Assembly (NCBI GenBank): GCA_965221405.1
Contig: CBDCSE010000001.1
Coordinates: 310,001 to 374,000 of the forward strand
Length of the DNA: 64,000 bases
Direction of reading: 5' to 3'
Origin: JAPOUP01 sp965221405
GTDB lineage: Bacteria; Pseudomonadota; Alphaproteobacteria; Rhodobacterales; Rhodobacteraceae
Positions 18,885 to 27,789 of the stretch are shown piece by piece. A program made the translations under genes and the position numbers. Within the stretch, counting starts at the first letter, position 1. Every line of letters starts with the position of its first letter. Below the pieces are notes generated by a model that saw only the letters and a list, made by a program, of their open reading frames with translations, was not told the origin of the DNA and did not search any database.

Positions 18885-20336
18885 ATGGAGATTCGTGAGG
18901 CGCTGACCTTCGATGATGTCCTGCTCGTGCCCGGAGCGTCCAGGGCCCTGCCGTCGGAGGTCGATACGCGCACCAGGATCACGCGCGGTATCCACACCAA
19001 TATCCCGCTCCTGAGTTCCGCCATGGACACGGTGACGGAAGCCCGGATGGCGATCACGATGGCGCAGGCTGGCGGCATGGGCGTCATTCACCGTAATCTT
19101 GGTGTCGAGGAGCAGGCCAGACAGGTCCGGAGCGTCAAGCGGTTCGTCTCCGGCATTGTTTACAATCCGGTTACGCTCAAGGCAGACCAGACGCTTGGCG
19201 ATGCCAAGGCGCTGCGACGGCGATACAATATCACGGGATTTCCGGTCGTGGATGACGGGGGCAGGGTGCTCGGAATCGTGACGAACCGCGACATGCGCTT
19301 TGCGGAGGACGATGCCACGCCGGTCAGTCGGATGATGACAGCCGAGGACCTCGCCGTCCTGAAGGAACCTGCAGATCTTGACGAGGCGCGGGCTCTCATG
19401 AAGGCGCGACGCATCGAAAAGCTGCTGGTCACCGACGGGCGGGGCAGGCTGACCGGTCTCCTGACCCTAAAGGACAGCGAACAGGCGGTTCTGAACCCCC
19501 AGGCCTGCAAGGACCGGCTTGGCCGCCTGCGGGTGGCGGCGGCCACGACGGTCGGCGATGCCGGGTATGCGCGTTCGGAAGCGCTGGTGGCCGCCGGAGT
19601 CGACGTGGTTGTCGTTGACACGGCGCATGGGCATTCCGAAGGGGTCGTCGCGACTGTAGCCCGGGTGAAGAGGCTGTCGAACACGGTCCAGGTCATCGCG
19701 GGGAACGTGGCGACCGGCGAGGCGGCGCGGGCGCTCATCGATGCCGGAGCGGACGGGATAAAGGTGGGAATCGGACCCGGTTCGATCTGTACGACACGTG
19801 TTGTGGCCGGTGTTGGCGTCCCTCAACTCACGGCGATTATGGACTGCGCCGTGGCCGCGGGCGACGTACCCGTGATCGCTGATGGCGGGATCAAGTTCTC
19901 CGGCGATCTCGCGAAGGCAATCGCGGCGGGTGCGTCCAGCGCCATGGTCGGTTCCTTGGTCGCCGGAACCGACGAATCGCCGGGTGAACTGGTTTTATAC
20001 CGGGGACGAAGCTTCAAGTCCTACAGGGGCATGGGTTCCCTAGGGGCCATGGCCCGGGGTTCGGCGGACAGGTATTTCCAGAAAGACGCGGCCTCGGACA
20101 AGCTCGTGCCAGAGGGAATCGAGGGCCAGGTGCCATACAGGGGCTCCGCTGGAGCCGTCATTCATCAGCTGCTCGGGGGGCTGCGCGCCGCGATGGGATA
20201 CACGGGCTGCGAGACGATCGAGGAAATGAGAAAGAACTGCAGGTTCGTGAGGATCACCGGAGCGGGCCTGAAGGAAAGCCACGTCCACGACGTCCAGATC
20301 ACCCGGGAAAGCCCGAATTATCGCACGGGCAACTGA
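18885..20336 (+). CDS. guaB: Inosine-5'-monophosphate dehydrogenase GuaB
   Basis: Catalyses NAD-dependent oxidation of IMP to XMP, the committed step of GMP synthesis. At 483 residues it has normal length. The two CBS domains lie between about 95 and 205, inserted in the TIM barrel. The catalytic cysteine is Cys302 in GIGPGSICTTR, and the flap contains FQKDAASDKLVPEGIEG. A GGGAGA ribosome-binding site precedes the ATG. A GC-rich hairpin follows 19 bp after the stop. Confidence 0.97.
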   Translation: MEIREALTFDDVLLVPGASRALPSEVDTRTRITRGIHTNIPLLSSAMDTVTEARMAITMAQAGGMGVIHRNLGVEEQARQVRSVKRFVSGIVYNPVTLKADQTLGDAKALRRRYNITGFPVVDDGGRVLGIVTNRDMRFAEDDATPVSRMMTAEDLAVLKEPADLDEARALMKARRIEKLLVTDGRGRLTGLLTLKDSEQAVLNPQACKDRLGRLRVAAATTVGDAGYARSEALVAAGVDVVVVDTAHGHSEGVVATVARVKRLSNTVQVIAGNVATGEAARALIDAGADGIKVGIGPGSICTTRVVAGVGVPQLTAIMDCAVAAGDVPVIADGGIKFSGDLAKAIAAGASSAMVGSLVAGTDESPGELVLYRGRSFKSYRGMGSLGAMARGSADRYFQKDAASDKLVPEGIEGQVPYRGSAGAVIHQLLGGLRAAMGYTGCETIEEMRKNCRFVRITGAGLKESHVHDVQITRESPNYRTGN

Positions 20337-20355
20337 GCGGGGCGTGGGTGCGGTA

Positions 20356-20381
20356 AGGGGCGGTGTCAACGCACCGCCCCT
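20356..20381 (+). terminator. Stem-loop terminator downstream of guaB
   Basis: A perfect 10-bp inverted repeat (AGGGGCGGTG / CACCGCCCCT) with a 6-nt loop begins 19 bp after the guaB stop. The following sequence is TGTTCGGG, not a real T-tract, so this may be a weak intrinsic terminator or an RNA 3'-end stabiliser. Confidence 0.55.
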
Positions 20382-20742
20382 GTTCGGGTCATTTCAGGGG
20401 TCCGAATCCTCTACCGTTCCTCTGCGTTCCGGGTGCGGTAATCGGGAACCCTCCTATCCGTTCATATCGCACAAGCGTCATGATCCGACGCGGCCGCTTT
20501 CTATCCGGCGACGGACCCGCCGGGCAAGCTCTTGTGGGACCCGGGCGGATTTGTCTGGCAGGCAGGCCGATCAGTCCTCCGGCCCGTGCGAGGCCAGCAG
20601 GATCATCGGACCGGGTGCGGCCGGGTGCGCGGATCAGGCGGCCGACGGGGCGAGCGGCCGGAAGGCCGCCGACGCCAATCCCTTCAAGCTGCGGGGACAC
20701 TCGCGTCCACGAAACTGGCGGTAATCTCGGTTTCCATGGCCA
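20382..20742. other. Spacer, no gene recognised
   Basis: About 360 bases of GC-rich sequence between the guaB hairpin and the end of the convergent aquaporin gene. Nothing recognisable; a T-arm-like GGGGTCCGAATCC at about 20397 lacks the rest of a tRNA. Confidence 0.4.
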
Positions 20743-21414
20743 TCACACGGCCTCTTTCACCCCCGAGGAGTGCCGAAACATCACCCGACCCAGCGCCACA
20801 GCCAGCGCCGCGCCCACCAGCTGGCAGACGATAAAGGCCGGTCCGTGTCGGGGGTCGATGCCAGCGAACGTGTCAGACAGCCCGCGCGCGATCGTAACCG
20901 CTGGGTTGGCGAAGCTTGTGGAAGCCGTGAACCAGTACGCGCCGGTAATGTAGAGAGCGACAATGGCCGGAACCGTTTCCGGCCTATGCCTCAGGCCGCC
21001 GAGTATTGCAAAGACCAGCCCGAAGGCGGCGACGGTCTCGGCGACCCATAGGTTAATGCCGGTTCGGGCGGTGGCACCTGTCTGCAGGATCGGGAGGTCA
21101 AACATGGTGTGGGCCAGCCAGACCCCGATCACGCCTCCCCCGACCTGAGCGACGACAAAGGCGAATGCCTCCACGGGAGCGATTTCACGACGCAGGAGAA
21201 ACGCAAGCGTCACCGCCGGGTTGAAATGCGCGCCGGAAATCGGCCCCAAAACCGTGATGCCGACATATAGAACGCATCCTGTGGCGATGGCATTGGCCAG
21301 AAGCGCGACCCCGGTGTTTCCGGCCGCGAGGTCAAGGGCCATTATCCCCGAACCCACAACCCCAATGAGCAGAAAAGCGGTACCGATGGATTCGGCGGCG
21401 AGTTTTCGTGTCAT
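20743..21414 (-). CDS. MIP-family channel (AqpS-like aquaglyceroporin)
   Basis: A 223-residue inner-membrane channel with six helices and the two half-helix NPA motifs (HFNPAVT and FANPAVT). The gene overlaps arsC by ATGA, so the two are co-translated. In Sinorhizobium meliloti the aquaglyceroporin AqpS works with ArsC: arsenate is reduced to arsenite, which leaves the cell through the channel. The same logic is likely here, replacing an ArsB/Acr3 pump. The assignment to arsenic rests on this pairing. Confidence 0.85.
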   Translation of the reverse strand: MTRKLAAESIGTAFLLIGVVGSGIMALDLAAGNTGVALLANAIATGCVLYVGITVLGPISGAHFNPAVTLAFLLRREIAPVEAFAFVVAQVGGGVIGVWLAHTMFDLPILQTGATARTGINLWVAETVAAFGLVFAILGGLRHRPETVPAIVALYITGAYWFTASTSFANPAVTIARGLSDTFAGIDPRHGPAFIVCQLVGAALAVALGRVMFRHSSGVKEAV

Positions 21415-21887
21415 CCAGTTTCTCCAATCCAGGTAAGAAGTGCGCCCAGACTCCTCTCATCCATCGATTCAATGGGCTCATGGAGCAGCGTGCGGACCCG
21501 TGCGGCAAGAATTCCATAGACTTCGTCAAAGGCATGCGGCCAATCCTCCTCAGGCGCGGTGGCAGGGTCATCGACGCCCCAATGCGCGCGCAGTGGAGCG
21601 CCCGGCCATACAGGACATATTTCGCTGGCGGCGTTTCCGCATACGGTGATCACGATGTCCATCACCGGTGCGACAGACACGGAAAACCGGTCCCAGCTCT
21701 GCGAGCTGAGGCCGGCTGTGGCAACGCCATTGCGGGCAAGGAGCGCGAGTGCCTGTGGATGCACCCTACCGACCGGGTGGGATCCGGCCGACCACCCGGT
21801 GACACGTCCCGCGCCAAAGTGGTTCAGAAGCGCCTCAAGCAGAATCGAGCGCGCGGAGTTTCCGGTACATAGAGCCAATATGTTCAT
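21411..21887 (-). CDS. arsC: Arsenate reductase, low-molecular-weight phosphatase type (ArsC)
   Basis: A 158-residue enzyme of the low-molecular-weight tyrosine phosphatase fold. The phosphate/arsenate loop CTGNSARS (Cys7 to Arg13, CX5R) is at the N-terminus. WGVDDPA holds the late aspartate-proline typical of the fold, and VITVCGNAASEICPVWPG carries the redox cysteines that make this the thioredoxin-linked arsenate reductase type. The ATG at 21887 starts just before the catalytic loop; the longer open frame upstream is not needed. No ArsR repressor gene is beside it. Confidence 0.88.
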   Translation of the reverse strand: MNILALCTGNSARSILLEALLNHFGAGRVTGWSAGSHPVGRVHPQALALLARNGVATAGLSSQSWDRFSVSVAPVMDIVITVCGNAASEICPVWPGAPLRAHWGVDDPATAPEEDWPHAFDEVYGILAARVRTLLHEPIESMDERSLGALLTWIGETG

Positions 21888-22056
21888 GTCCGGTTCGGTA
21901 GCGGCGGCATATGAATTTTTTGTGACATCAATGCCCTCGGTGCCCGAGGCCCGGGGTGCCGCCCGACACAGCGTCAACCCTCCCGGAAATCCCGACCGTG
22001 GAGATTCCATCTCAAGTCGTTATGTCGCGGATCGCGGCGTCCGGGTACGGATCCGT

Positions 22057-23877
22057 TCATTCATCCTCATACCACCACACGTCGGGCTGCCAGCTGATCC
22101 AGTCACCGTATATCGGAATCCTGTCCGGAAACCTCAGGCGTCTGTCATGGGCGATATGGCTGACGGGCCACTGGGAGATCGGGATCACGTAACGTCCGGT
22201 CGTCAGAATTCGGTCCAGTGCGCGCGTGGCCGCGATGAAATCGGTGCGGCTGCCGGCACTGAGGATCCCGCTGATCATTGCTTCGGCAGCCGGGGAATCC
22301 ATACCCATCCAATTGCGGGTGCCGGGTATTTCGACGCCTGAACCGCCCCAGTAGAGCGTCTGTTCGTTGCCGGGACTGAGCGAAAGGCCCCGACGGTAGA
22401 AAGTCATGTCGAAGTCGTAGATATGCGTGCGCTCGCTATATTGCGCGCTGTCCGTGGTGGTGACGGTCGTCTCAATACCTAGCCGCTTGAGCGCTTCGGC
22501 ATAGATGTCGATGATTGCCGCGATCTCGGCGGAACCCTGCCGGAGCAGGATCTCGAACTCAAACGGCGCGCCATCGGCGTTTTTCAGCCTGCCGTCGCCA
22601 TCAACCGTCCACCCGGCCTCCGCCAGGCGGTCGCGCGCGACCCCGATGTTCGCCCGGTTGCGGGCCGAACCATCAGAGACGGGCAGGGTATAGCCGTCGA
22701 GCGCCCCCGGCAGGAGTTCGTCGGAGAACGGATCGAGGAGCTCCCGCACCCGGCCTTTGGCCGGGCCGGGACGCATGCCGAGAACGGAATTGGAGAAATA
22801 CGAAGTGATTCGCTCCTGCCTGCCGTCAGCCTGCGCCTGATTGATGAACTCGAAATTGAACGCGTGGATAAGGGCATCGCGGACCCGCCAGTCCCGGAAG
22901 GGTTCACGGCGGGTATTCATGACGAAGCCGGTGATTCCCGAAGGTCGTTGGTGATGGATGACCGACTTGATCACGTCGCCGGCCTCAATGGCCGGGAAGT
23001 CGTACTGCGTCTCCCATTTCTGCGGGTTGAACTCGCGGTTGGAATTGAGTTCACCCGCCTTGAAGGCTTCGAACATCGCCGTATCGTCAGCAAAAAACTC
23101 CATTCTGATCTCGTCAAGGTTTGCGATACCGCGGCGGATGGCCAGGTCTTTGCCCCAATAATCGGGATCGCGCCTGAGACTAACGAATCGCCCGGGCTCG
23201 AATTCATCGACGACATATGGTCCTGTCGCGACCGGAATTATGTCCAGGCCGGACTCCGTGAACTCGACGTCCCGCCATTGGGCCTTCTTCAGGATCGGGC
23301 GAAGGCCGAGGATGAGGGGCAGTTCGCGGTCCTCGACATTGAAGGTGAAGCGAATGGACCGCTCGCCAACCTGTCTCATCGTCGCCACTTTCCGCCATGC
23401 ACCGTGGTATCTCGGATGGCCCCGCGTCCCGAGGGTCTCATACGTCCACATCACGTCTTCGACGGTGACCGGTGTGCCGTCGGAGAACCTTGCGCCGTCA
23501 CGTAGAGTGAACTCGACCCATTCACGATTCGGCCCGGTCTCGACTGATTCGGCCAACAGCCCGTAAAGGGAGAACGGTTCGTCCCAGGAACGTCCCATCA
23601 GGCTTTCATATACAAGGAACCGAAGCTGCCAGGGAACGGTTCCCCGGCGGATATGGGGGTTGAGGCTGTCGAAACCGCCAACCTGACCCGTAACAATTCG
23701 ACCACCCTTAGGTGCATCAGGATTGACATATGGAAGTGAAACGAAATCTTGTGGCAATGCTGGTTCGCCATACATAGATATGCCGTGCATGCGTTCAGGG
23801 AATGCCTTTCCGGTCGAAAGCATGACAGAAATCGCGACGGCAATACTTCCCGAAATCGTCATATATTGGCGGTTCAT
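22057..23877 (-). CDS. ABC transporter substrate-binding protein, family 5 (YejA-like)
   Basis: A 606-residue periplasmic binding protein of the peptide/nickel (SBP_bac_5) family. A signal peptide at the start is followed by HGISMYGEPALPQDFVSLPYVNPDAPKGG, a hallmark of the YejA subgroup, whose E. coli member binds microcin C-like peptides. The permease and ATPase genes (yejB, E, F) are not adjacent, so it is either an orphan here or its partners lie elsewhere. A spacer containing the small-RNA locus lies upstream on the opposite strand. Confidence 0.88.
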   Translation of the reverse strand: MNRQYMTISGSIAVAISVMLSTGKAFPERMHGISMYGEPALPQDFVSLPYVNPDAPKGGRIVTGQVGGFDSLNPHIRRGTVPWQLRFLVYESLMGRSWDEPFSLYGLLAESVETGPNREWVEFTLRDGARFSDGTPVTVEDVMWTYETLGTRGHPRYHGAWRKVATMRQVGERSIRFTFNVEDRELPLILGLRPILKKAQWRDVEFTESGLDIIPVATGPYVVDEFEPGRFVSLRRDPDYWGKDLAIRRGIANLDEIRMEFFADDTAMFEAFKAGELNSNREFNPQKWETQYDFPAIEAGDVIKSVIHHQRPSGITGFVMNTRREPFRDWRVRDALIHAFNFEFINQAQADGRQERITSYFSNSVLGMRPGPAKGRVRELLDPFSDELLPGALDGYTLPVSDGSARNRANIGVARDRLAEAGWTVDGDGRLKNADGAPFEFEILLRQGSAEIAAIIDIYAEALKRLGIETTVTTTDSAQYSERTHIYDFDMTFYRRGLSLSPGNEQTLYWGGSGVEIPGTRNWMGMDSPAAEAMISGILSAGSRTDFIAATRALDRILTTGRYVIPISQWPVSHIAHDRRLRFPDRIPIYGDWISWQPDVWWYEDE

Positions 23878-23954
23878 CGCGGGCCGATCCCTTTCAGATT
23901 GTGGTATCCCGGTGAGGGGCTAGCACACGCGGACCCGTGCCTCAAAATTTTTTC

Positions 23955-23982
23955 TTGAACTCTGTGCCGGGAAGGTTAATAT
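23955..23982 (+). promoter_or_regulatory. Sigma-70-type promoter of the small RNA
   Basis: TTGAAC (23955-23960), a 16-bp spacer and TAATAT (23977-23982) make one of the best housekeeping promoter matches in the window. A start about 7 nt downstream falls near A23989. No open frame with a ribosome-binding site follows before the terminator. Confidence 0.65.
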
Positions 23983-23988
23983 GGTCTC

Positions 23989-24096
23989 ACTGCTCGAGCG
24001 CTGTATGGCGTATTGCCGTATGGCGCTAAGGTTTCTTGCCTGTATGAAACCTGCCTCAACAACTAAGCGCCCACCTTGTGTGGGCGCCTTTTTTTT
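23989..24096 (+). ncRNA. Candidate small non-coding RNA with three stem-loops
   Basis: The predicted transcript is about 108 nt. Stem-loop 1 is 23997-24027: AGCGC plus TGTATGGC pairs with GCCGTATG plus GCGCT around the loop GTATT, 13 pairs including wobbles. Stem-loop 2 is 24029-24052: a perfect AGGTTTC/GAAACCT stem with the 10-nt loop TTGCCTGTAT. Stem-loop 3 is an intrinsic terminator at 24067-24096: GCGCCCAC/GTGGGCGC, then eight Ts. A single-stranded CTGCCTCAACAACTAA lies between stems 2 and 3 and could pair with targets. It matches no RNA family I can name; it does not look like 6S, SRP, tmRNA or RNase P RNA. The next gene (24159) starts after the terminator. Confidence 0.7.
24067..24096 (+). 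terminator. Rho-independent terminator of the small RNA
   Basis: An 8-bp perfect stem (GCGCCCAC / GTGGGCGC), a 5-nt loop and a run of eight Ts (24089-24096): the clearest intrinsic terminator in the window. It stops the small RNA about 60 bp before the dehydrogenase gene. Confidence 0.85.
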
Positions 24097-24158
24097 GTTC
24101 GCCAGCTCTTTGGCGGGAAACGAACCGACCAAGGGGCGAGACCCGGAAGAAAAGCGCC

Positions 24159-24932
24159 ATGGATCTAAGGGGTAGAACAGCGGTCGTGACCGGATCGAAC
24201 TCCGGCATCGGTTTGGGCATTGCCCGGCAGCTCGCGAACGCGGGGGTGAACCTGGTACTGAATTCATTCACGGATTCCCCGGGTGATCGAGAGCTGGCGG
24301 ACGGGCTGGCTAAGGAATTCGGGATCTCCGCACGCTACATCCGTGCCGACATGTCGAGACCGGAAGACTGTCGCACACTGATCGCTGAGGCCGCGGCCTG
24401 CGATATCCTGGTCAACAACGCCGGGATCCAGCATGTGGCGCCGATCGAGGCGTTTCCCGTTGAGCGGTGGGACTCGATCATCGCGATAAACCTTTCGGCG
24501 GCATTCCACACGACGGCGGCGGCACTTCCGGGGATGCGCGACGCGGGCTGGGGCAGGATAGTGAACATCGCAAGTGTCCACGGATTGCGGGCTTCCCCTT
24601 ACAAGTCAGCCTACATCGCCGCCAAACACGGCATCATCGGATTGACGAAGACGGTGGCTCTGGAGACCGCCGAGGATCCTGTGACCTGTAACGCGATCTG
24701 CCCCGGCTACGTACTCACCCCGCTTGTGGAGGCACAGATCCCGGATCAGATGAACGTCCACGGGATGGATCGGGAGTCGGTCGTTCGGGACGTGATGCTG
24801 GCGCGTCAGCCGTCAAGGCGGTTCGCGACGGTTGAACAGGTCGGGGGAACAACGGCGTTCCTGTGCTCGGACGCGGCCGCCCAGATCACTGGAACGGCAA
24901 TCAACCTGGACGGCGGCTGGACAGCGCGGTGA
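24159..24932 (+). CDS. bdhA: 3-hydroxybutyrate dehydrogenase
   Basis: A 257-residue short-chain dehydrogenase that interconverts 3-hydroxybutyrate and acetoacetate with NAD, a step of polyhydroxybutyrate turnover. The nucleotide-binding GSNSGIGLGIA, the NNAG motif, serine in IASVHG and YIAAK (catalytic Tyr-x-x-x-Lys) are present. The Q-x-x-H-V motif after NNAG and the PGYVLTPLVEAQI stretch are typical of bacterial BdhA. ATG at 24159 has GGAAG upstream; the open frame extends further up but only through the terminator. Confidence 0.92.
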   Translation: MDLRGRTAVVTGSNSGIGLGIARQLANAGVNLVLNSFTDSPGDRELADGLAKEFGISARYIRADMSRPEDCRTLIAEAAACDILVNNAGIQHVAPIEAFPVERWDSIIAINLSAAFHTTAAALPGMRDAGWGRIVNIASVHGLRASPYKSAYIAAKHGIIGLTKTVALETAEDPVTCNAICPGYVLTPLVEAQIPDQMNVHGMDRESVVRDVMLARQPSRRFATVEQVGGTTAFLCSDAAAQITGTAINLDGGWTAR

Positions 24933-24996
24933 CATTCCGCGTCCCCACCCGTCAGGGAGACGCGCCTTTCCATGGAGCATCTGGGGTATATCCGGG

Positions 24997-25737
24997 CTAG
25001 CGCGTCCGGTCAGGTACCATTTCGCCTGAATTCCCGACATCAAACCCGTCGCCAGGCACAACGGTTTCGGCAGGATATACCAGACCGGCCGAAATGACCA
25101 GCTTGGCCGCGTCCTCGACCGACATACGCAGTTCGATGATTTCGCTCCTGGGAACGAATAACAGGAACCCGGAGGTAGGGTTTGGCGTGGTCGGGAGAAA
25201 CACGGACACAAGCGGTTCGTCACGCGGAATACTTTCTTGAATCTCGCCTTTGGCCGAGGTCGATACGAATGCGACCGCCCAGATACCTTTCCTGGGATAC
25301 TCGACCAGACAGGCCCTGTCGAAATTGGTTCCGGTTTGAACGAATACCGTTTCCGCGATCTGCTTCAGGCCGTTGTATATCGACCTCACTACGGGCATCC
25401 GGTCGACAAGCCGCTCACCCCATCCGATCAGGGACCGCCCGATCAGGCCCTTTGCGATCCAGCCGACGGTTGTCGTGAACACCAGGAATACGACGACACC
25501 AATCCCGCGTACGTTAACGGGCCAGTCAACGCCAAAAAGTGTCTGAAGTATGTTTTCGGGCTTGTACGCGTCCGGGACGATCGGGAGGACGAAGCCATCA
25601 ATCCATCCGATCACGGTCCATATAAGCCACAGTGTCAGCCCGATGGGCGCGATGACAACGAGTCCGGCGAGAAAGCTGTTCCTTAGACCCAGAAATCGGG
25701 ATCCTTTTGGCTTGTTCTGCTCGAGTTTTGTGGTCAT
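24997..25737 (-). CDS. DUF502 family membrane protein
   Basis: A 246-residue protein with two N-terminal transmembrane segments (about 20-45 and 75-100) and a soluble C-terminal domain, matching the DUF502 family. RNSFLAGLVVIAPIGLTLWLI and RMPVVRSIYNGLKQIAETV are characteristic. The biochemical function is unknown. It is convergent with bdhA and upstream of no obvious operon partner. Confidence 0.88.
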   Translation of the reverse strand: MTTKLEQNKPKGSRFLGLRNSFLAGLVVIAPIGLTLWLIWTVIGWIDGFVLPIVPDAYKPENILQTLFGVDWPVNVRGIGVVVFLVFTTTVGWIAKGLIGRSLIGWGERLVDRMPVVRSIYNGLKQIAETVFVQTGTNFDRACLVEYPRKGIWAVAFVSTSAKGEIQESIPRDEPLVSVFLPTTPNPTSGFLLFVPRSEIIELRMSVEDAAKLVISAGLVYPAETVVPGDGFDVGNSGEMVPDRTR

Positions 25738-25817
25738 CTGTAACGTGCGGAAAGTCGTGTCGGGGCGCTATAGCGGTTTGGATCGCCGATAACAACAGGT
25801 CCGGCATCCGGACAAGG

Positions 25818-26729
25818 TCAGCGGATCCATTGAAGTTCCCGGGCGATTTCTGCGGCTAGGCGCGCATTGTTGAGAAGTAAAGCGACATTCGCCGACAGTG
25901 ACCGCCTTTCCGTCAGTTCGAGGACACGGGAAAGAAGGAAAGGGGTGACGTCCTTGCCCGTCACGCCCTCAGCAACGGTGTGGTTCAGCGCGGCGTCTAC
26001 GGCGGAGCGGATTTCGGGATAGGGAATCTCGGCTTCAGCCGGAACCGGGTTAGCCACGAGCTGACCGCCCGTAAGTCCAAGGTCGCGACGCACCCGGTGG
26101 GCGCGGGCGATATCTCGCGCACTGTCGGAGCGAAGCGGTGCCTTCAACCCCGAATCACGCGACCAGAAAGCGGGAAAGTAGTCCTGACCCATGGCGATCA
26201 CTGGAATTCCGAGGGTCTCGAGGACTTCAAGTGTTTTGGCGATATCAAGAACCGCCTTTGCGCCTGCGGAGACGACCGTGACCGGGGTCAGCGCAAGTTC
26301 GCGCAAGTCGGCGGAAATATCAAAGCTGGTCTCCGCCCCCCGGTGCACACCACCGATGCCACCGGTAGCAAAGACCTCGATTCCTGCCTGGTATGCACAG
26401 ATCATGGTTGCCGCGACGGTCGTGGATCCTGTTTTTCCCTGCACGACCGCCATTGGCAGGTCGGCGCGGGACAGTTTGGCCACCTTTGGGTTTCGCGCCA
26501 GATTTCGCAGGTCGTTATCGGACATGCCTATGTGGATCTGTCCATGGATTACGGCTATAGTTGCCGGAACCGCCCCCGCGTCACGGATTTCGCCCTCGGC
26601 CCGCCGGGCGGTCTCGATATTGAGCGGGAACGGCAGACCATGGGTGACGATGGTTGACTCGAGCGCGACGATGGGCGCACCTGAATCCCGGGCCTGAATG
26701 ACTTCGTCCGAAACCGAGGGTGAGATCAT
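25818..26729 (-). CDS. psuG: Pseudouridine-5'-phosphate glycosidase PsuG
   Basis: Splits pseudouridine 5'-phosphate into uracil and ribose 5-phosphate by breaking the C-C glycosidic bond. The 303-residue protein has the family blocks VALESTIVTHGLPFP, GKTGSTTVAATM (active-site lysine and phosphate-binding residues), FATGGIGGVHRG and SAGAKAVLDI. It starts with an ATGA overlap on the kinase gene, so the two enzymes act in sequence from one message. No pseudouridine transporter gene lies next to them. Confidence 0.95.
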   Translation of the reverse strand: MISPSVSDEVIQARDSGAPIVALESTIVTHGLPFPLNIETARRAEGEIRDAGAVPATIAVIHGQIHIGMSDNDLRNLARNPKVAKLSRADLPMAVVQGKTGSTTVAATMICAYQAGIEVFATGGIGGVHRGAETSFDISADLRELALTPVTVVSAGAKAVLDIAKTLEVLETLGIPVIAMGQDYFPAFWSRDSGLKAPLRSDSARDIARAHRVRRDLGLTGGQLVANPVPAEAEIPYPEIRSAVDAALNHTVAEGVTGKDVTPFLLSRVLELTERRSLSANVALLLNNARLAAEIARELQWIR

Positions 26730-27625
26730 GTCGATGTCGCGCCTGAGACATGATCGGCAGCCGCCCTCAACGCCGCGTTAAGCGCTGTCACCGGGTCCGC
26801 ACCTCTGGCCTCCGCCGCCACATGGGACGCCACGAATGAGTCACCCGCACCGGAGATCCTCGCGACATCCACTTCCGGCGGAGTCGCGGTGACCGTGGCT
26901 TCGGGGCCGGAATCGGTCGCCGGCCGCTTGCCATTGGTCACTAAAACGCGGGTGGCGCCGCGCTCCCGTATTGCCCGGGCCGCCTCCGGGGATGAGGTGA
27001 AACGACAGTCACAGAGTGCGCTGGCTTCCTCAAGATTGACGTAGAATGTCGCGTTCGGTGTCAGGACGAGTGACTTTAACCGCTCCGCCTTTTCCGGGCT
27101 CGCGCAGACCACCCGCAGATCCGCGGCGGAAAACGAAGGATCGTCGGCAACTCTTGCCACTAAACCCCTGGACAGGTTGCCATCGAATACGATGATCCCT
27201 GAATAGGGTGACTCCGGGCTACCCAACGTGCCATTGAATAGGGGATGCAGAACCCGGTCGTCGGCTGCTTCCAGCGAGCCGAGGTCGGCAAGTATCGCTA
27301 TCATTCCCTCGATGTCTTCCACCACAAGGCATCTGTCCGTCGGCAGGCGCTCGGAGATGTGGACATGGTCCATCAGCAGCCCCATGCCCCGACACTTCTC
27401 AAGCAGTTCCGCGCCGTCGGAATCGTCGCCCATCGACGTCAGCATTATGGACCGTATCCCGGATCGGGACAGAGACATCGCGACGTTAAGCGCCACACCC
27501 CCGGGCCGCCGCTCAATGCGCCCGGTAACGTCCGAGCCCGGGCGCATTCGGGAAAGTGCCCGGCCGGTGAAATCCCAGACAGCGGCACCAATGCAGACAA
27601 TATTTTCTATGGAATTATCATGCAT
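26726..27625 (-). CDS. psuK: PfkB-family carbohydrate kinase, likely pseudouridine kinase PsuK
   Basis: A 299-residue ribokinase-like kinase. The N-terminal GRIERRPGGVALNVAMSLSR is the substrate-binding GG motif region, and the C-terminal RISGAGDSFVASHV holds the catalytic aspartate and anion hole (GAGD). Pairing with psuG by a 4-bp overlap identifies the substrate as pseudouridine by the known psuK-psuG pathway. It is the first gene of the pair and is divergent from rpsB. Confidence 0.9.
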   Translation of the reverse strand: MHDNSIENIVCIGAAVWDFTGRALSRMRPGSDVTGRIERRPGGVALNVAMSLSRSGIRSIMLTSMGDDSDGAELLEKCRGMGLLMDHVHISERLPTDRCLVVEDIEGMIAILADLGSLEAADDRVLHPLFNGTLGSPESPYSGIIVFDGNLSRGLVARVADDPSFSAADLRVVCASPEKAERLKSLVLTPNATFYVNLEEASALCDCRFTSSPEAARAIRERGATRVLVTNGKRPATDSGPEATVTATPPEVDVARISGAGDSFVASHVAAEARGADPVTALNAALRAAADHVSGATST

Positions 27626-27734
27626 GGTTTCGTTTGGCAGGCACCCAAGACTTTGGCAAGCGGCTCATCCATCCGGTATCCCTCTCATATGCGGGACCCA
27701 TGATGAAACCGAAACAGCCTGTGATGCCGCCTCG

Positions 27735-27767
27735 CGGAATCGCTTGCACGCGGAAATCGCTTGCACG
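27735..27767 (+). repeat. Tandem repeat of a 16/17-bp unit upstream of rpsB
   Basis: CGGAATCGCTTGCACG (27735-27750) is followed directly by CGGAAATCGCTTGCACG (27751-27767). Each unit carries a TTGCAC, so the duplication places two -35-like elements in tandem in front of the ribosomal operon. Confidence 0.7.
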
Positions 27768-27789
27768 CGTCGGCGTTTTCCCGTAAGAG
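27761..27789 (+). promoter_or_regulatory. Candidate promoter of rpsB-tsf
   Basis: TTGCAC (27761-27766), a 17-bp spacer and TAAGAG (27784-27789) lie about 120 bp upstream of rpsB. The -10 match is modest. The position and the absence of other candidates in the divergent spacer support it. Confidence 0.4.

Noticed and set aside
20390..20420. tRNA-like T arm (GGGGTCCGAATCC) downstream of guaB
   Set aside because: No matching acceptor stem, D arm or anticodon arm in the flanking 80 bases.
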